The notes below the pieces were generated by a model. It was not told where the DNA came from and did no database searches. It saw nothing but the letters and a program-made list of their open reading frames with translations. From Jannaschia pohangensis (GTDB lineage: Bacteria > Pseudomonadota > Alphaproteobacteria > Rhodobacterales > Rhodobacteraceae): 64,000 nucleotides of DNA. The stretch covers positions 284,001 through 348,000 of the forward strand of contig NZ_FORA01000004.1 of the NCBI RefSeq assembly GCF_900113875.1. Direction: 5' to 3'. A program made the position numbers and the translations under genes. Shown in pieces: positions 42,311-51,450 of the stretch (positions are counted from its first letter, which is position 1; every line of letters begins with the position of its first letter).

Positions 42311-42351
42311 ATTGTATCACTGATTCACACCATATCGGTGAAATTGTATCA
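42311..42351. promoter_or_regulatory. MocR-type direct repeats in the divergent region
   Basis: ATTGTATCA occurs at 42311-42319 and again at 42343-42351, 32 bp apart (three helical turns). MocR regulators often bind two direct repeats plus an inverted one; the palindrome at 42268 supplies the third ATTGT. Confidence 0.55.
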
Positions 42352-42400
42352 ACACAAGCACGGAGCATCACGCCCCTTCGGTCCTTGAAAGGAGCCTCCC

Positions 42401-42628
42401 ATGACTGTCGCAGTCTTCGCCAATCCTGCTCTCAACGCCAATATCCCCTTCGCCGCATCCCCGGTGGCCCAGGCGCTTGTCACGGCTGGCACGGTGCTCG
42501 CGACATGGGAGATGCGGGGCCGCACCCGTCGGCATCTTCGCGACATCTGCCCCAGTCGCTATGCCGATCTGGGTCTGACCACGGCCGAGGTGCTGCTGGA
42601 AGTTGACAAGCCGTTCTGGCGCGCCTGA
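42401..42628 (+). CDS. DUF1127-domain small protein
   Basis: A 75-residue protein whose second half (WEMRGRTRRHLRDICPSRYADLGLTTAEVLLEVDKPFW) is the arginine-rich DUF1127 motif. DUF1127 proteins in alphaproteobacteria affect RNA turnover, phosphate or stress responses. AAAGGAG precedes the ATG. It is divergent from the MocR regulator across a region with repeated ATTGTATCA sites, so it is the likely target. Confidence 0.88.
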   Translation: MTVAVFANPALNANIPFAASPVAQALVTAGTVLATWEMRGRTRRHLRDICPSRYADLGLTTAEVLLEVDKPFWRA

Positions 42629-42689
42629 TCCATATCCATTCTCTTCCCCCCTGGCCGGGTATTCCCAGGAATATCCGGTCTTTTTTCGC

Positions 42690-43109
42690 TCAGGTGACAG
42701 GCGGGATCGAATAGGTCAGGGATGCGCGCGCCACGGGGCGATCGTCGCCGACCGAGTGCAGCAGGCAATCGCCCACGGCCAGAACGCGGCCCAGTTTCAA
42801 TAGACGAACGTCGCACAAAAGGTCGACGCCCGCGACGGGCTTGCGCATGAAGTCGATGGAGCAATTCGTGGTCACCGCCAAGGCCACCGGCCCGATGCGC
42901 GCCAGGATGGCAAGGTACACCGACACATCGGCCAGGGCGAACATGGACGGGCCCGAGATTGTACCCCCGGGCCGCAGGTGCCGCTCTGATACAATCAAGC
43001 GAACGGTCAGGCCGTCCGCGCGGACTTCTTCGACGGTGAAGTCGTCGCGGACCTGCGGGAAAGCCTCTGCAAGGAAGGCACCGAGCGCGGGGATGTCCAT
43101 CTTCGTCAT
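42690..43109 (-). CDS. PaaI-family thioesterase (hotdog fold)
   Basis: Predicted acyl-CoA thioesterase, 139 residues. GGTISGPSMFALADVSVYLAIL is the family's catalytic-site helix region (usual form GGxxxxLxDxA), and TTNCSIDFMRKPVAG is the following strand. It is divergent from the enoyl-CoA hydratase gene, 54 bp apart, so both may act in acyl-CoA or aromatic-acid turnover. Confidence 0.87.
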   Translation of the reverse strand: MTKMDIPALGAFLAEAFPQVRDDFTVEEVRADGLTVRLIVSERHLRPGGTISGPSMFALADVSVYLAILARIGPVALAVTTNCSIDFMRKPVAGVDLLCDVRLLKLGRVLAVGDCLLHSVGDDRPVARASLTYSIPPVT

Positions 43110-43163
43110 TGCAAAACCTCTGCTGCCTGCGCACCCTCGCCACGTGTGGCGGAGGTGTATTCG

Positions 43164-43946
43164 ATGTCTGACATCTTAAGGTGGGATGACCAAGGCGGCA
43201 TCGTCAGGTTGACGTTGAACGATCCGGGCACCCTCAATTCCCTGTCGGACGAGATGTTGGCCGCGCTGTCGGCACAGCTGTCCGACATCGCGGCCAGCGA
43301 TGCCCGCGTCGTCGTTCTGGCCGCCGAGGGGCGGGCGTTCTGTGCCGGTCACCATCTGAAACAGATGCAGGCCATGCGACAGGCCGAGGATGGCGGGCGC
43401 GCGGCCTTTGCCGACCTCTTCGACCGCTGCGCCGCCGTGATGGGTCAGATCCGCAACCTGCCGCAGCCGGTTATCGCCCGCGTCCATGGCCTTGCCACCG
43501 CTGCGGGGTGCCAGCTGGTCGCGACCTGCGATCTGGCGATTGCATCCATGGATGCGGAATTCGGCGTGAACGGTGTCGATATCGGCCTGTTCTGCTCCAC
43601 CCCGATGGTGGCGCTCACCCGCAATGTCGGGCGCAAGCGCGCGTTCGAGATGTTGTCGATGGGTCTGTTTCTGACGGCGGAGGAGGCGCGGGACGCGGGC
43701 CTCGTCAACCGGGCCGTGCCGCCCGAGGTGCTGGACGATTGCGTGGACGACTATGCCGGGCGTTTGGCCAAAAAACTGCCGACAGCCGTCCGGGTCGGCA
43801 AGGGCATCTTTCATGCGCAGGCCGAATTGCCCGTCGATGCCGCATACACGCTCGCCCGCGACGCCATGGTCGAGAACCTGGGCCACGCGGATACGGCAGA
43901 GGGGATACAGGCATTTCTGGAAAAGCGTGCCCCCCGCTGGACATGA
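43164..43946 (+). CDS. Enoyl-CoA hydratase/isomerase family protein
   Basis: Crotonase-fold enzyme, 260 residues. The oxyanion-hole segments are FCAGHHLKQM and VHGLATAAGCQLVATCDLAIA; GVNGVDIGLFCSTPMVALTRNVG follows. The first catalytic glutamate of classical hydratases (in G(A/G)GCELA-type motif) is replaced here by Gln (GCQLVA), as in several family branches, so the exact reaction is open. The ATG at 43164 has GGAGG eight bases upstream. It may work with the divergent thioesterase. Confidence 0.88.
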   Translation: MSDILRWDDQGGIVRLTLNDPGTLNSLSDEMLAALSAQLSDIAASDARVVVLAAEGRAFCAGHHLKQMQAMRQAEDGGRAAFADLFDRCAAVMGQIRNLPQPVIARVHGLATAAGCQLVATCDLAIASMDAEFGVNGVDIGLFCSTPMVALTRNVGRKRAFEMLSMGLFLTAEEARDAGLVNRAVPPEVLDDCVDDYAGRLAKKLPTAVRVGKGIFHAQAELPVDAAYTLARDAMVENLGHADTAEGIQAFLEKRAPRWT

Positions 43947-43987
43947 CCGAACCCACCCCCGTAAAGCGCTAGGCAAAGGGGACAAGC

Positions 43988-44782
43988 ATGCGAATTCTGA
44001 TCACCAATGACGACGGCATCGCTGCCCCCGGCCTCGAGGTGCTGGAGGCGATTGCCCGCGACGTCGCGGGCGAGGGGGGCGAAGTCTGGACCGTGGCACC
44101 CGCGTTCGAGCAATCGGGCGTCGGGCATTGCATCAACTACGTCAAGCCGTCCATGGTCTCGAAGATGGGAGAGCGGCGCTATGCCGTCGAAGGCTCGCCC
44201 GCCGACTGCGTTCTGGCGGGCCTTGGCGAAATCGTCGATGGGCCGGTCGATCTGGTCCTGTCGGGCGTGAACCGGGGCAACAACGCAGGCGAGAACACGG
44301 TCTATTCCGGCACCATCGGCGCGGCGATGGAAGCGGCATTGCAAGGCGTGCGCGGGATCGCGATGAGCCAGTTCTACGGCCCCGAAAATGTCGATCTGGA
44401 CAATCCCTTCGAGGCCTCGGCTGTCCACGGAGCCGACTGCGTGCGCCGACTTGTGTCCGATGCGCCCTGGGGCGGGGACCATTACAAGCTGTTCTACAAC
44501 GTGAATTTTCCGCCGCTGCCGGCCGACAAGGTGCGCGGGCTTGCCGCCGTGGCACAGGGCTACCGCGGGGATGGCCGCATGGGCGTCGCGCCGCAAACCT
44601 CGCCCTCCGGGCGCAAATACCTCTGGATCCAGGGAAGCGCCCAGGGTGAGCCGACGCAGCCCGGCACGGACGTGAAGGCCAATGTCGAGGGCTGGGTGTC
44701 GGTGACGCCGATGCGCTGCGATCTGACCGACCAGGCGACGCTTGCCGCGCTGCGCGGTGTTCTGGACGACTACAGGGGGTAG
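43988..44782 (+). CDS. surE: 5'/3'-nucleotidase SurE
   Basis: Metal-dependent nucleotide phosphatase, 264 residues. The N-terminus [15 protein letters not shown] carries the metal-binding Asp pair, with the further ligands in [10 protein letters not shown] and [22 protein letters not shown]. First gene of the conserved surE-pcm-nlpD order; pcm begins 8 bp after its stop. Confidence 0.97.
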   Translation: MRILITNDDGIAAPGLEVLEAIARDVAGEGGEVWTVAPAFEQSGVGHCINYVKPSMVSKMGERRYAVEGSPADCVLAGLGEIVDGPVDLVLSGVNRGNNAGENTVYSGTIGAAMEAALQGVRGIAMSQFYGPENVDLDNPFEASAVHGADCVRRLVSDAPWGGDHYKLFYNVNFPPLPADKVRGLAAVAQGYRGDGRMGVAPQTSPSGRKYLWIQGSAQGEPTQPGTDVKANVEGWVSVTPMRCDLTDQATLAALRGVLDDYRG

Positions 44783-44789
44783 GGCGCGG

Positions 44790-45425
44790 ATGTCACCCGA
44801 GGATACGATGCGCCTTCTGGTCACGCTCCGCTCGCGCGGTGTGACGGACAAGCGGGTGTTGACGGCGATGGAGCGGGTGGACCGCGCGCGTTTCGTGTCC
44901 GAGACCTTCGCGTCGCGCGCCTATGCCGACGTGCCCCTGCCGATCGCCGCGGGCCAGACCACCAGCCAGCCATCTGTCGTGGGCATCATGACCCAGGCCC
45001 TGGGCGTGGAGCCGCGCGACAAGGTTCTGGAGGTGGGCACCGGCACCGGATATCAATCCGCAATCCTGTCGCAGCTGGCCCGCCGGGTCTATACCGTGGA
45101 GCGTCACCGCGCGCTGGCACAGACCGCGAGGGCCAATCACGAGGCGCTTGGCCTGACCAATGTGACCCAGATCACGGGCGACGGCAGCCACGGCCTGCCT
45201 GATCAGGCGCCCTTCGACCGCATTCTTGTAACCGCCGCCGCAGAGGATCCGCCCGGTCCCCTGTTGGCACAACTGCGGATCGGGGGTAGCATGGTGGTAC
45301 CGGTGGGTGTGTCCGACCATGTGCAGACCTTGATCAAGGTGACGCGCACGCCGGGTGGGTACGATTACGACGAACTCTCCACCGTGCGCTTCGTGCCATT
45401 GGTGGAAGGGGTGGAGAACGGCTGA
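44790..45425 (+). CDS. pcm: Protein-L-isoaspartate O-methyltransferase
   Basis: Repairs isoaspartyl residues in aged proteins with S-adenosylmethionine, 211 residues. Marks are [33 protein letters not shown] (substrate site) and the SAM-binding [15 protein letters not shown]. The ATG at 44790 follows GGGCGCGG. It sits between surE and the nlpD-like gene. Confidence 0.96.
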   Translation: MSPEDTMRLLVTLRSRGVTDKRVLTAMERVDRARFVSETFASRAYADVPLPIAAGQTTSQPSVVGIMTQALGVEPRDKVLEVGTGTGYQSAILSQLARRVYTVERHRALAQTARANHEALGLTNVTQITGDGSHGLPDQAPFDRILVTAAAEDPPGPLLAQLRIGGSMVVPVGVSDHVQTLIKVTRTPGGYDYDELSTVRFVPLVEGVENG

Positions 45426-45507
45426 AGACCGTCACCGCCAGACATTGGGGCAGACCCCGAACACGGGGCCGCGCGGCAAACATCGCGTGAAGACATGGGG
45501 GACAGAG

Positions 45508-46671
45508 ATGTCCGGAACAGGCAGGCAGACCCGTTTGGCGGGGCTTCTTTCAAGCGTGATCATTCTGGCGGGCTGTCAGGGGATCAGTCCGAACGGGCTG
45601 GATTTCGATCTGCGCAACACGGCCGGATCGCTGGATACCTCCAGTGCGGTGCGTCAGGCACCGGCCGACCGGCCCCGGCCCGACGACAGCGGGCTGATCA
45701 CCTATCCCAACTATCAGGTCGCCGTGGCACGGCGGGGCGATACCGTCGCCTCGGTTGCATCGCGCGTCGGCATTCCCGCGGGGGAATTGGCACGATTCAA
45801 TGGCTTGAATACGGGCGACACGCTGAACAAGGACGCGGTTCTGGCGCTTCCGCGTCGGGTGAACCCCGGTGCCGCGCCCGGCGGTCGGACGGACATCACG
45901 ACAATTGCTGGGGCAGCCATCGACCGTGCCTCCGGTCCGACGGCGACGCCTGTGTCGGTCCAGGGCGGCGAGGAGCCTGTGCGCCATCAGGTCGCGCGCG
46001 GCGAGACGGCGTTCTCCATCGCGCGCCTCTACGGTGTCAGCCCGTCCAGCCTCGCGGAGTGGAACGGCCTGCCCTCCGACCTTGCCGTGCGCGAGGGGCA
46101 GTTCCTGCTGATCCCGCTGGTCATCGGCGAAGACGGTGCGACCGAAATCGCGACACCCGATCCCGGGCAGGGGACGACCACGCCGGTTCCGCCCTCGGCC
46201 TCTTCCGCACTGCCGGAGACCGTTGAATCCGCGCCGCTTCCCGACAGCCCGAACCTGGACCAGTTCCGCACCGAGGCCAGTGCCGACCCCGAGCCGACGA
46301 CCCCGCCCCCCGCACCGGCCACGGTGCCCGCGTTGCGCAAACCCGTGGACGGCAGCGTCCTGCGCGGCTTCTCGTCGCGCAACGAAGGCGTCGATTTCCG
46401 CGCGGCCGAAGGCAGCCCGGTCAGCGCCGCCGCCGCCGGAACCGTGGCCGCGATCACCCGGGACACCGATCAGGTGCCGATCCTGGTTCTGCGCCATGCG
46501 GACGGGTTGCTGACGGTTTACGCCAATATCAAGGACATCCGGGTCGAAAAGGGCGACAGCGTTAGCGCGGGCCAGCGCATCGCAAGTGTCGGCGGCGGCG
46601 ATCCCGCGTTCCTGCACTTCGAGGTGCGGCGCGGCTTTGACGCCATCGATCCGGAGCCGCTCCTGCGCTGA
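45508..46671 (+). CDS. nlpD: NlpD-like lipoprotein: two LysM repeats and a degenerate M23 domain
   Basis: A 387-residue lipoprotein with lipobox LAGC after a short hydrophobic signal (residues about 10-24). Two LysM repeats follow (YQVAVARRGDTVASVASRVG; HQVARGETAFSIARLYGVSPSSLAEWNGL), a Pro/Ala-rich linker, and a C-terminal LytM/M23 domain. The usual metal-binding HxGxD is RNEGVDF here, and HxH is reduced to LHFEV, so peptidase activity is probably lost, as in NlpD/EnvC amidase activators. Its likely role is to activate amidases at division. Third in surE-pcm-nlpD. Confidence 0.93.
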   Translation: MSGTGRQTRLAGLLSSVIILAGCQGISPNGLDFDLRNTAGSLDTSSAVRQAPADRPRPDDSGLITYPNYQVAVARRGDTVASVASRVGIPAGELARFNGLNTGDTLNKDAVLALPRRVNPGAAPGGRTDITTIAGAAIDRASGPTATPVSVQGGEEPVRHQVARGETAFSIARLYGVSPSSLAEWNGLPSDLAVREGQFLLIPLVIGEDGATEIATPDPGQGTTTPVPPSASSALPETVESAPLPDSPNLDQFRTEASADPEPTTPPPAPATVPALRKPVDGSVLRGFSSRNEGVDFRAAEGSPVSAAAAGTVAAITRDTDQVPILVLRHADGLLTVYANIKDIRVEKGDSVSAGQRIASVGGGDPAFLHFEVRRGFDAIDPEPLLR

Positions 46672-46682
46672 CAGTCGCGTAG

Positions 46683-46725
46683 GGTCGCGCAATTTTGCGT
46701 GCGACCGCTTTCATGTGGCGGTCGC
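46683..46725 (+). other. Two mutually exclusive hairpins between nlpD and tatA
   Basis: GGTCGC (46683-46688) pairs with GCGACC (46701-46706), and GCGACCGC (46701-46708) pairs with GCGGTCGC (46718-46725). The middle strand is shared, so only one can form at a time. No T-tract follows either. Confidence 0.5.
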
Positions 46726-46789
46726 AATGCGTAGATAGAAGCCGGATGTGATTGCGGGGCCGGACCACGGCCCCTGAGGGAGAACTGAA

Positions 46790-47020
46790 ATGCTCAACAA
46801 TATCGGCCTTCCGGGCCTTCTGCTCATCGCTGTTGTCGTTCTTGTGCTGTTCGGACGGGGCAAGATTTCCTCGCTCATGGGCGAAGTCGGCAAGGGCATC
46901 ACCTCGTTCAAGAAGGGCGTCGCCGACGGCGCCAAGGACGATGATACCGATCCGGCGCTGGCCGATGGCACCTCGGCCCGGGACGTGACGCCCGAGAAGA
47001 CCGAAAAAGACAAGGTCTGA
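46790..47020 (+). CDS. tatA: Sec-independent translocase subunit TatA
   Basis: Pore-forming subunit of the twin-arginine translocase, 76 residues: a short transmembrane helix ([17 protein letters not shown]), the FGRGK hinge, an amphipathic helix ([15 protein letters not shown]) and an acidic tail. First of tatABC. Confidence 0.97.
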   Translation: MLNNIGLPGLLLIAVVVLVLFGRGKISSLMGEVGKGITSFKKGVADGAKDDDTDPALADGTSARDVTPEKTEKDKV

Positions 47021-47044
47021 TCGCCGACCCGCGGGAGAGACCTG

Positions 47045-47500
47045 ATGTTCGACATCGGCTTTGGTGAAATGCTCGTCGTGGGCGTTGTGGCGCTGATCGT
47101 GGTCGGCCCCAAGGACCTGCCCAAGATGTTCCGCACCTTCGGGGAGTTCACCGGCAAGGCCCGCCGCATGGCACGCGAGTTTCAGGGCGCGATGAATGAC
47201 GCTGCCCGCGACAGCGGGATCGACGATGTGACCGCGGATCTTCGCAAGATGGCCAACCCCAAGAAGTTCGGGATGGACGCGCTGAAGGATGCGACCGGCG
47301 ATCTGTCAGCCTGGAACCCGGACGAGGCGGATGGCAAGCCGCCCTCGGCCAGTGCCGGGCTGAGCCCGGATCGCGCGGCCGCCAAGGCCAAGATCGATGC
47401 CGCCTATGCCGCCAAGGCCGAGGCGAAGGCTGCTTCGGAAGCTGCCGAATTGTCAGGTGAGCCCGAGATCGAGCCCGCCACGCCGGAGACCAAGGCATGA
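47045..47500 (+). CDS. tatB: Sec-independent translocase subunit TatB
   Basis: Receptor-complex subunit, 151 residues. The N-terminus MFDIGFGEMLVVGVVALIVVGPKDLPKMFRTFGEF is cut here to its marks: the GFGE glutamate and the GPKDLP hinge. An amphipathic helix and an Ala/Glu/Lys-rich tail follow. Its stop overlaps the tatC ATG by 4 bp. Confidence 0.96.
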   Translation: MFDIGFGEMLVVGVVALIVVGPKDLPKMFRTFGEFTGKARRMAREFQGAMNDAARDSGIDDVTADLRKMANPKKFGMDALKDATGDLSAWNPDEADGKPPSASAGLSPDRAAAKAKIDAAYAAKAEAKAASEAAELSGEPEIEPATPETKA

Positions 47501-48411
47501 CCGCGCAGGACGACATCGAGGGAAGCTCTGCCCCGCTGATCGAGCATCTGGCCGAGTTGCGCACCCGGCTGATCAAGTCGGTGCTGGCCTTTCTGATCGG
47601 AATGATTGTCTGTTTCGCCTTCGCGGACAACATCCTCGCCTTTCTGCTGACGCCCATCGAAGAGACGATGCGCGCGCTCGGCGACCCAAGCCCCCGGATG
47701 CAATACACCGCGCCGCAGGAATACTTCTTCACCCAGATCCGCGTGTCTGTGGTCGGCGGCCTGATCGTCTCCTTCCCGGTCATTGCACATCAACTCTGGC
47801 GGTTCGTGGCCCCTGGCCTCTACAAGAACGAGAAGAACGCCTTTCTGCCGTTCCTCGTCGCCTCGCCCCTGCTGTTCCTGCTCGGTGCGGCCTTTGCCCA
47901 TTACGTCGTCGTCCCGCTGGCCATGCAGTTCTTTCTGGGCTTTGCCGACGTGCGCGACGTGGTTGCCGGGGCCATCCCGACCGAGGTGCCGGACGGAGTC
48001 GTCATCACCGCGCCCGCCGTGACGGAAGACACCGGGATCGACATCGTCTTTGACGGCAAGGTCAATGAATCGCTCGATATCACGCTCAAGATGATCGTGG
48101 CGTTCGGGCTGTGTTTCCAGTTGCCGGTCCTGCTGACCCTGATGGGCAAGGCGGGTCTCGTATCGGCCAAGGGACTGGCAGGCGTCCGGAAATATGCCGT
48201 CGTCGGCATCCTGATCCTTGCTGCCCTTGTGACGCCGCCGGACGTGATCACCCAGATCATCCTGTTTGTGGTGGTCTTCGGCCTCTACGAGGTGTCGATC
48301 TGGCTGGTCCGGTGGGTCGAGCACAAACGCGAAAAGCAGCTCAAGGCGGACGGTCTGTGGGATGAAGACATACACGGATCGGGCACCGTCGAGGACGAGA
48401 AACCATCGTGA
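47497..48411 (+). CDS. tatC: Sec-independent translocase subunit TatC
   Basis: Core membrane subunit that binds the twin-arginine signal, 304 residues with six helices. It carries LIEHLAELRTRLIKS, the FxKxE-related cytoplasmic loop after helix 2 and FFTQIRVSVVGGLIVSFPV. Between helices 3 and 4 a periplasmic insertion of about 50 residues (PTEVPDGVVITAPAV...) is longer than in E. coli, as is common in alphaproteobacteria. Overlaps the next gene by 4 bp. Confidence 0.96.
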   Translation: MTAQDDIEGSSAPLIEHLAELRTRLIKSVLAFLIGMIVCFAFADNILAFLLTPIEETMRALGDPSPRMQYTAPQEYFFTQIRVSVVGGLIVSFPVIAHQLWRFVAPGLYKNEKNAFLPFLVASPLLFLLGAAFAHYVVVPLAMQFFLGFADVRDVVAGAIPTEVPDGVVITAPAVTEDTGIDIVFDGKVNESLDITLKMIVAFGLCFQLPVLLTLMGKAGLVSAKGLAGVRKYAVVGILILAALVTPPDVITQIILFVVVFGLYEVSIWLVRWVEHKREKQLKADGLWDEDIHGSGTVEDEKPS

Positions 48412-49244
48412 GCGGGTCGGAACCGGCTCTGGAGCGGATTGCCGCGGCGCTTGATCGTCTGGCCCCCGGGCCCGCCGCGGCCCCGGACTGGAGCGCGTCG
48501 GCCTATGTCTGGGATACTTTCCCCGACCGTTTGGTGGCCGTGCCCAAGCCCAATCGGATCGCCCTCGACCTGCTGGTCGGGATCGACCGGGCGCGGGATA
48601 CGCTTCTGACGAATACCCGGCGCTTCGCGGATGGCCTGCCTGCCAACAACGCGCTCCTCTGGGGCGCGCGCGGAATGGGAAAATCAAGCCTGGTCAAGGC
48701 GGTACACGGCGAACTTGAAGCGACCGGCCTCAAGCTGGTGGAATTGCAGCGCGAAGACATCCAGACCGTCGGCCGCCTGCTGCACCTGCTGCGCGATGCC
48801 CCGCACCGCTTCGTCCTGTATTGCGACGACCTCAGCTTCAGCCACGATGACGCTGCCTACAAGTCGCTCAAGGCGGTTCTGGATGGCGGGATCGAGGGGC
48901 GGCCCGACAACGTGATCTTCTATGCGACGTCCAACCGCCGCCACCTGATGCCGCGCGACATGATCGAGAACGAACGCGGCAGCGCCATCAACCCCGGCGA
49001 GGCGGTCGAGGAGAAGGTGTCGCTGTCGGACCGCTTCGGCCTCTGGCTCGGGTTCCATGCCTGCGATCAGGACAGTTTCCTGGCGATGATCGACGGCTAT
49101 TGCGCGGCCTACGGGGTGACGGTGGAGCCTGCGAATCTGCGCGCCGAGGCAATCGAGTGGCAGGCGACACGCGGATCACGCTCCGGACGCGTTGCATGGC
49201 AATTCTTTACCGATCTGGCCGGACGGCAGGGGATTTCTCTGTGA
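48408..49244 (+). CDS. DUF815 AAA-like ATP-binding protein
   Basis: A 278-residue P-loop ATPase: Walker A GARGMGKSS, Walker B FVLYCDDLSFS, sensor-like FYATSNRRHLMPRDM, and an EEKVSLSDRFGLWLGF segment, all typical of DUF815. These AAA-like proteins have no settled function. GTG start overlapping the tatC stop (GTGA), so it is translated with the tat operon. Confidence 0.9.
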   Translation: MSGSEPALERIAAALDRLAPGPAAAPDWSASAYVWDTFPDRLVAVPKPNRIALDLLVGIDRARDTLLTNTRRFADGLPANNALLWGARGMGKSSLVKAVHGELEATGLKLVELQREDIQTVGRLLHLLRDAPHRFVLYCDDLSFSHDDAAYKSLKAVLDGGIEGRPDNVIFYATSNRRHLMPRDMIENERGSAINPGEAVEEKVSLSDRFGLWLGFHACDQDSFLAMIDGYCAAYGVTVEPANLRAEAIEWQATRGSRSGRVAWQFFTDLAGRQGISL

Positions 49245-49367
49245 AGCCCGTCTTTGGCCGCGATTAAATTTGCAAACGGCGTCATTTGAGCGCTTTCATC
49301 TTAGGCAGATGCTGCATAATCTCGCTCCCCAAGGCTCATCAAAGAGTCGAACTCAGGGAGACTACAT

Positions 49368-50558
49368 ATGAAAAAACTTTTGCTCGCTTCGGTTGCGACG
49401 CTGGCGGCGTCGGCGGCTTTCGCCGATGGCCACTCGCCCGTGAAGCTTGGCGTTGTGCTCGGTTTCACCGGCCCGCTGGAAAGCCTTGCCCCGGCAATGG
49501 CCGGCGGTGCGGAACTGGCGATGTCCGAAGTGACCGACTCCGGCCTGCTGCTCGGCGGCGTGACCGTTGAGCCGGTTCGCGGCGACAGCACGTGCATCGA
49601 TGCGGCGGCGGCCACTTCGGCGACCGAGCGTCTGATCACCGGTGACGGCGTTGCCGGTATCGTCGGTGCCGACTGCTCGGGCGTGACCGGTGCGATGCTT
49701 CAGAACGTGGCGCTTCCCAATGGTGTCGTCATGATCTCGCCCTCGGCCACCTCGCCCGGTCTGTCGACCGCCGAAGACAACGGCCTGTTCTTCCGCACGG
49801 CGCCTTCGGATGCGCGTCAGGGCGTCATCATCGCCGACATCCTCAAGGAGCAGGGCATCGAGAGCGTCGCGCTGACCTACACGAACAACGACTACGGCAA
49901 GGGTCTTGCCGATGCGTTCCAGGCCGCCTTCGAGGAAGCTGGCGGCACCGTCACGATCTCGGCCGCCCATGAAGACGGCAAGGCCGATTATTCCGCCGAA
50001 GTCGGCGCGCTGGCCGCCGCCGGTGGTGAGCGTCTGGTCGTTGCGGGCTACGTCGACCAGGGCGGTTCGGGCATCGTTCGCGCGGCTCTCGACTCGGGCG
50101 CCTTCGACACGTTCCACTTCCCCGACGGCATGATTTCCCAGGCCCTCGTCGACAACTTCGGCGACGAGATCGACGGCTCCTCGGGCGCCAACCCCGGCAC
50201 CGACAGCCCCGGCGCACAGCTGTACCAGGAAATGGCCGCAGCGGTCGATATTGACGGCACTTCGCCCTTCTCGGCAGAAGCCTATGATGCAGCCGCGCTC
50301 ATCATGCTGGCCATGCAGGCTTCCGGATCTGCCGATCCGAGCGTCTACAAGGACAAAGTCATGGATGTGGCCAACGCCCCGGGCGAGCAGATCCTGCCCG
50401 GCGAATTGGCCAAGGCTCTCCAGATCCTCGCTGACGGTGGCGAAATCGACTATGTCGGTGCGTCCGCAGTGGAGCTGATCGGGCCCGGCGAGTCGGCTGG
50501 CAACTATCGCGAAGTCGGCTTCGAAGGTGGTGAGCTGAAGGTCATCGGCTACCGCTGA
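49368..50558 (+). CDS. Branched-chain amino-acid-type ABC substrate-binding protein
   Basis: Periplasmic receptor, 396 residues: signal peptide MKKLLLASVATLAASAAFA, then a two-lobe LivJ-type fold (VKLGVVLGFTGPLESLAPAM; GIVGADCSGVTGAMLQNVALPNGVVMISPSATSP; ALTYTNNDYGKGLADAF). GGGAG precedes the ATG. First gene of a five-gene importer; a strong hairpin separates it from the ATPase and permease genes. The ligand may be leucine-type amino acids or other amides or acids. Confidence 0.93.
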   Translation: MKKLLLASVATLAASAAFADGHSPVKLGVVLGFTGPLESLAPAMAGGAELAMSEVTDSGLLLGGVTVEPVRGDSTCIDAAAATSATERLITGDGVAGIVGADCSGVTGAMLQNVALPNGVVMISPSATSPGLSTAEDNGLFFRTAPSDARQGVIIADILKEQGIESVALTYTNNDYGKGLADAFQAAFEEAGGTVTISAAHEDGKADYSAEVGALAAAGGERLVVAGYVDQGGSGIVRAALDSGAFDTFHFPDGMISQALVDNFGDEIDGSSGANPGTDSPGAQLYQEMAAAVDIDGTSPFSAEAYDAAALIMLAMQASGSADPSVYKDKVMDVANAPGEQILPGELAKALQILADGGEIDYVGASAVELIGPGESAGNYREVGFEGGELKVIGYR

Positions 50559-50579
50559 TCCCGGCCATTGCGCATCTGG

Positions 50580-50606
50580 ACGGCCCCGGTTGAACACCGG
50601 GGCCGT
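50580..50606 (+). terminator. Strong hairpin between the binding-protein gene and livG
   Basis: An 11-bp perfect stem (ACGGCCCCGGT/ACCGGGGCCGT, five-base loop) without a full T-tract (TCCACAAAAG follows). It likely protects the binding-protein mRNA and attenuates downstream transcription. Confidence 0.65.
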
Positions 50607-50658
50607 TCCACAAAAGCCGCCACGGGGACATGGTGCGGCACACAACGGGGAAATCTCT

Positions 50659-51450
50659 ATGATCGAGGTCCAGGACCTGCATCGCCATTTCGGCGGGTTT
50701 CGTGCTGTGGACGGCGCAAGCCTGCGGATCGAACCCGGGTCGATTACCGGTTTGATCGGTCCGAACGGCGCGGGAAAAACGACGCTTTTCAACGTGATAG
50801 CGGGCGTTCTTAAACCAACATCAGGGCGCGTGACCATGGCGGGTGAGGATATCACCGGCCTGTCGCCGCATGTCTTGTTCCACAAGGGGCTGCTGCGGAC
50901 CTTTCAGATCGCCCATGAATTTTCGTCGATGACCTGCCGCGAGAACCTGATGATGGTGCCGGGCGGGCAATCGGGCGAGACGCTCTGGAACACCTGGTTC
51001 GGGCGCAAGCGGATCGCGAACGAAGAACGCGCGCTCCGGGCCAAGGCGGACGAGGTTCTGGAGTTCCTGACCGTGTCGCACCTGGCCGAACAGCGTGCCG
51101 GGCAAATCTCCGGCGGTCAGAAAAAGCTGCTGGAACTGGGCCGCACCATGATGGTCGACGCCAAGATCGTCTTCCTCGACGAGGTGGGGGCCGGCGTGAA
51201 TCGCACGCTCCTGAACACCATCGGCGACGCGATCATCCGGCTCAATCAGGAGCGGAATTACACCTTCGTCGTGATCGAACACGACATGGATTTCATTGGC
51301 AAGATCAGCGACCACGTCATCTGCATGGCCGAGGGCAAGGTCCTGGCCGAAGGATCACTGGCCGAGATCAAGGCCAACGAACAGGTGATCGAGGCCTATC
51401 TGGGCACCGGCCTGAAAAACAAGGATCAACTGGAAGGAGCGCCGACATGA
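50659..51450 (+). CDS. livG: Branched-chain amino-acid ABC transporter ATP-binding protein LivG-like
   Basis: ATPase of 263 residues: Walker A GPNGAGKTT, signature in ISGGQKKLLELGR, Walker B KIVFLDEVGAGVN, H loop VIEHDMDF. In most LivG proteins the Walker B region reads LDEPxAG; here Pro is Val (LDEVGAG). The ATG at 50659 begins the conserved IEVQDLHRHFGG. Overlaps livF by 4 bp. Confidence 0.93.
   Translation: MIEVQDLHRHFGGFRAVDGASLRIEPGSITGLIGPNGAGKTTLFNVIAGVLKPTSGRVTMAGEDITGLSPHVLFHKGLLRTFQIAHEFSSMTCRENLMMVPGGQSGETLWNTWFGRKRIANEERALRAKADEVLEFLTVSHLAEQRAGQISGGQKKLLELGRTMMVDAKIVFLDEVGAGVNRTLLNTIGDAIIRLNQERNYTFVVIEHDMDFIGKISDHVICMAEGKVLAEGSLAEIKANEQVIEAYLGTGLKNKDQLEGAPT

Noticed and set aside
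43146..43163. GTG start six codons upstream for the enoyl-CoA hydratase
   Set aside because: The ATG at 43164 has GGAGG at correct spacing and begins the conserved N-terminus.
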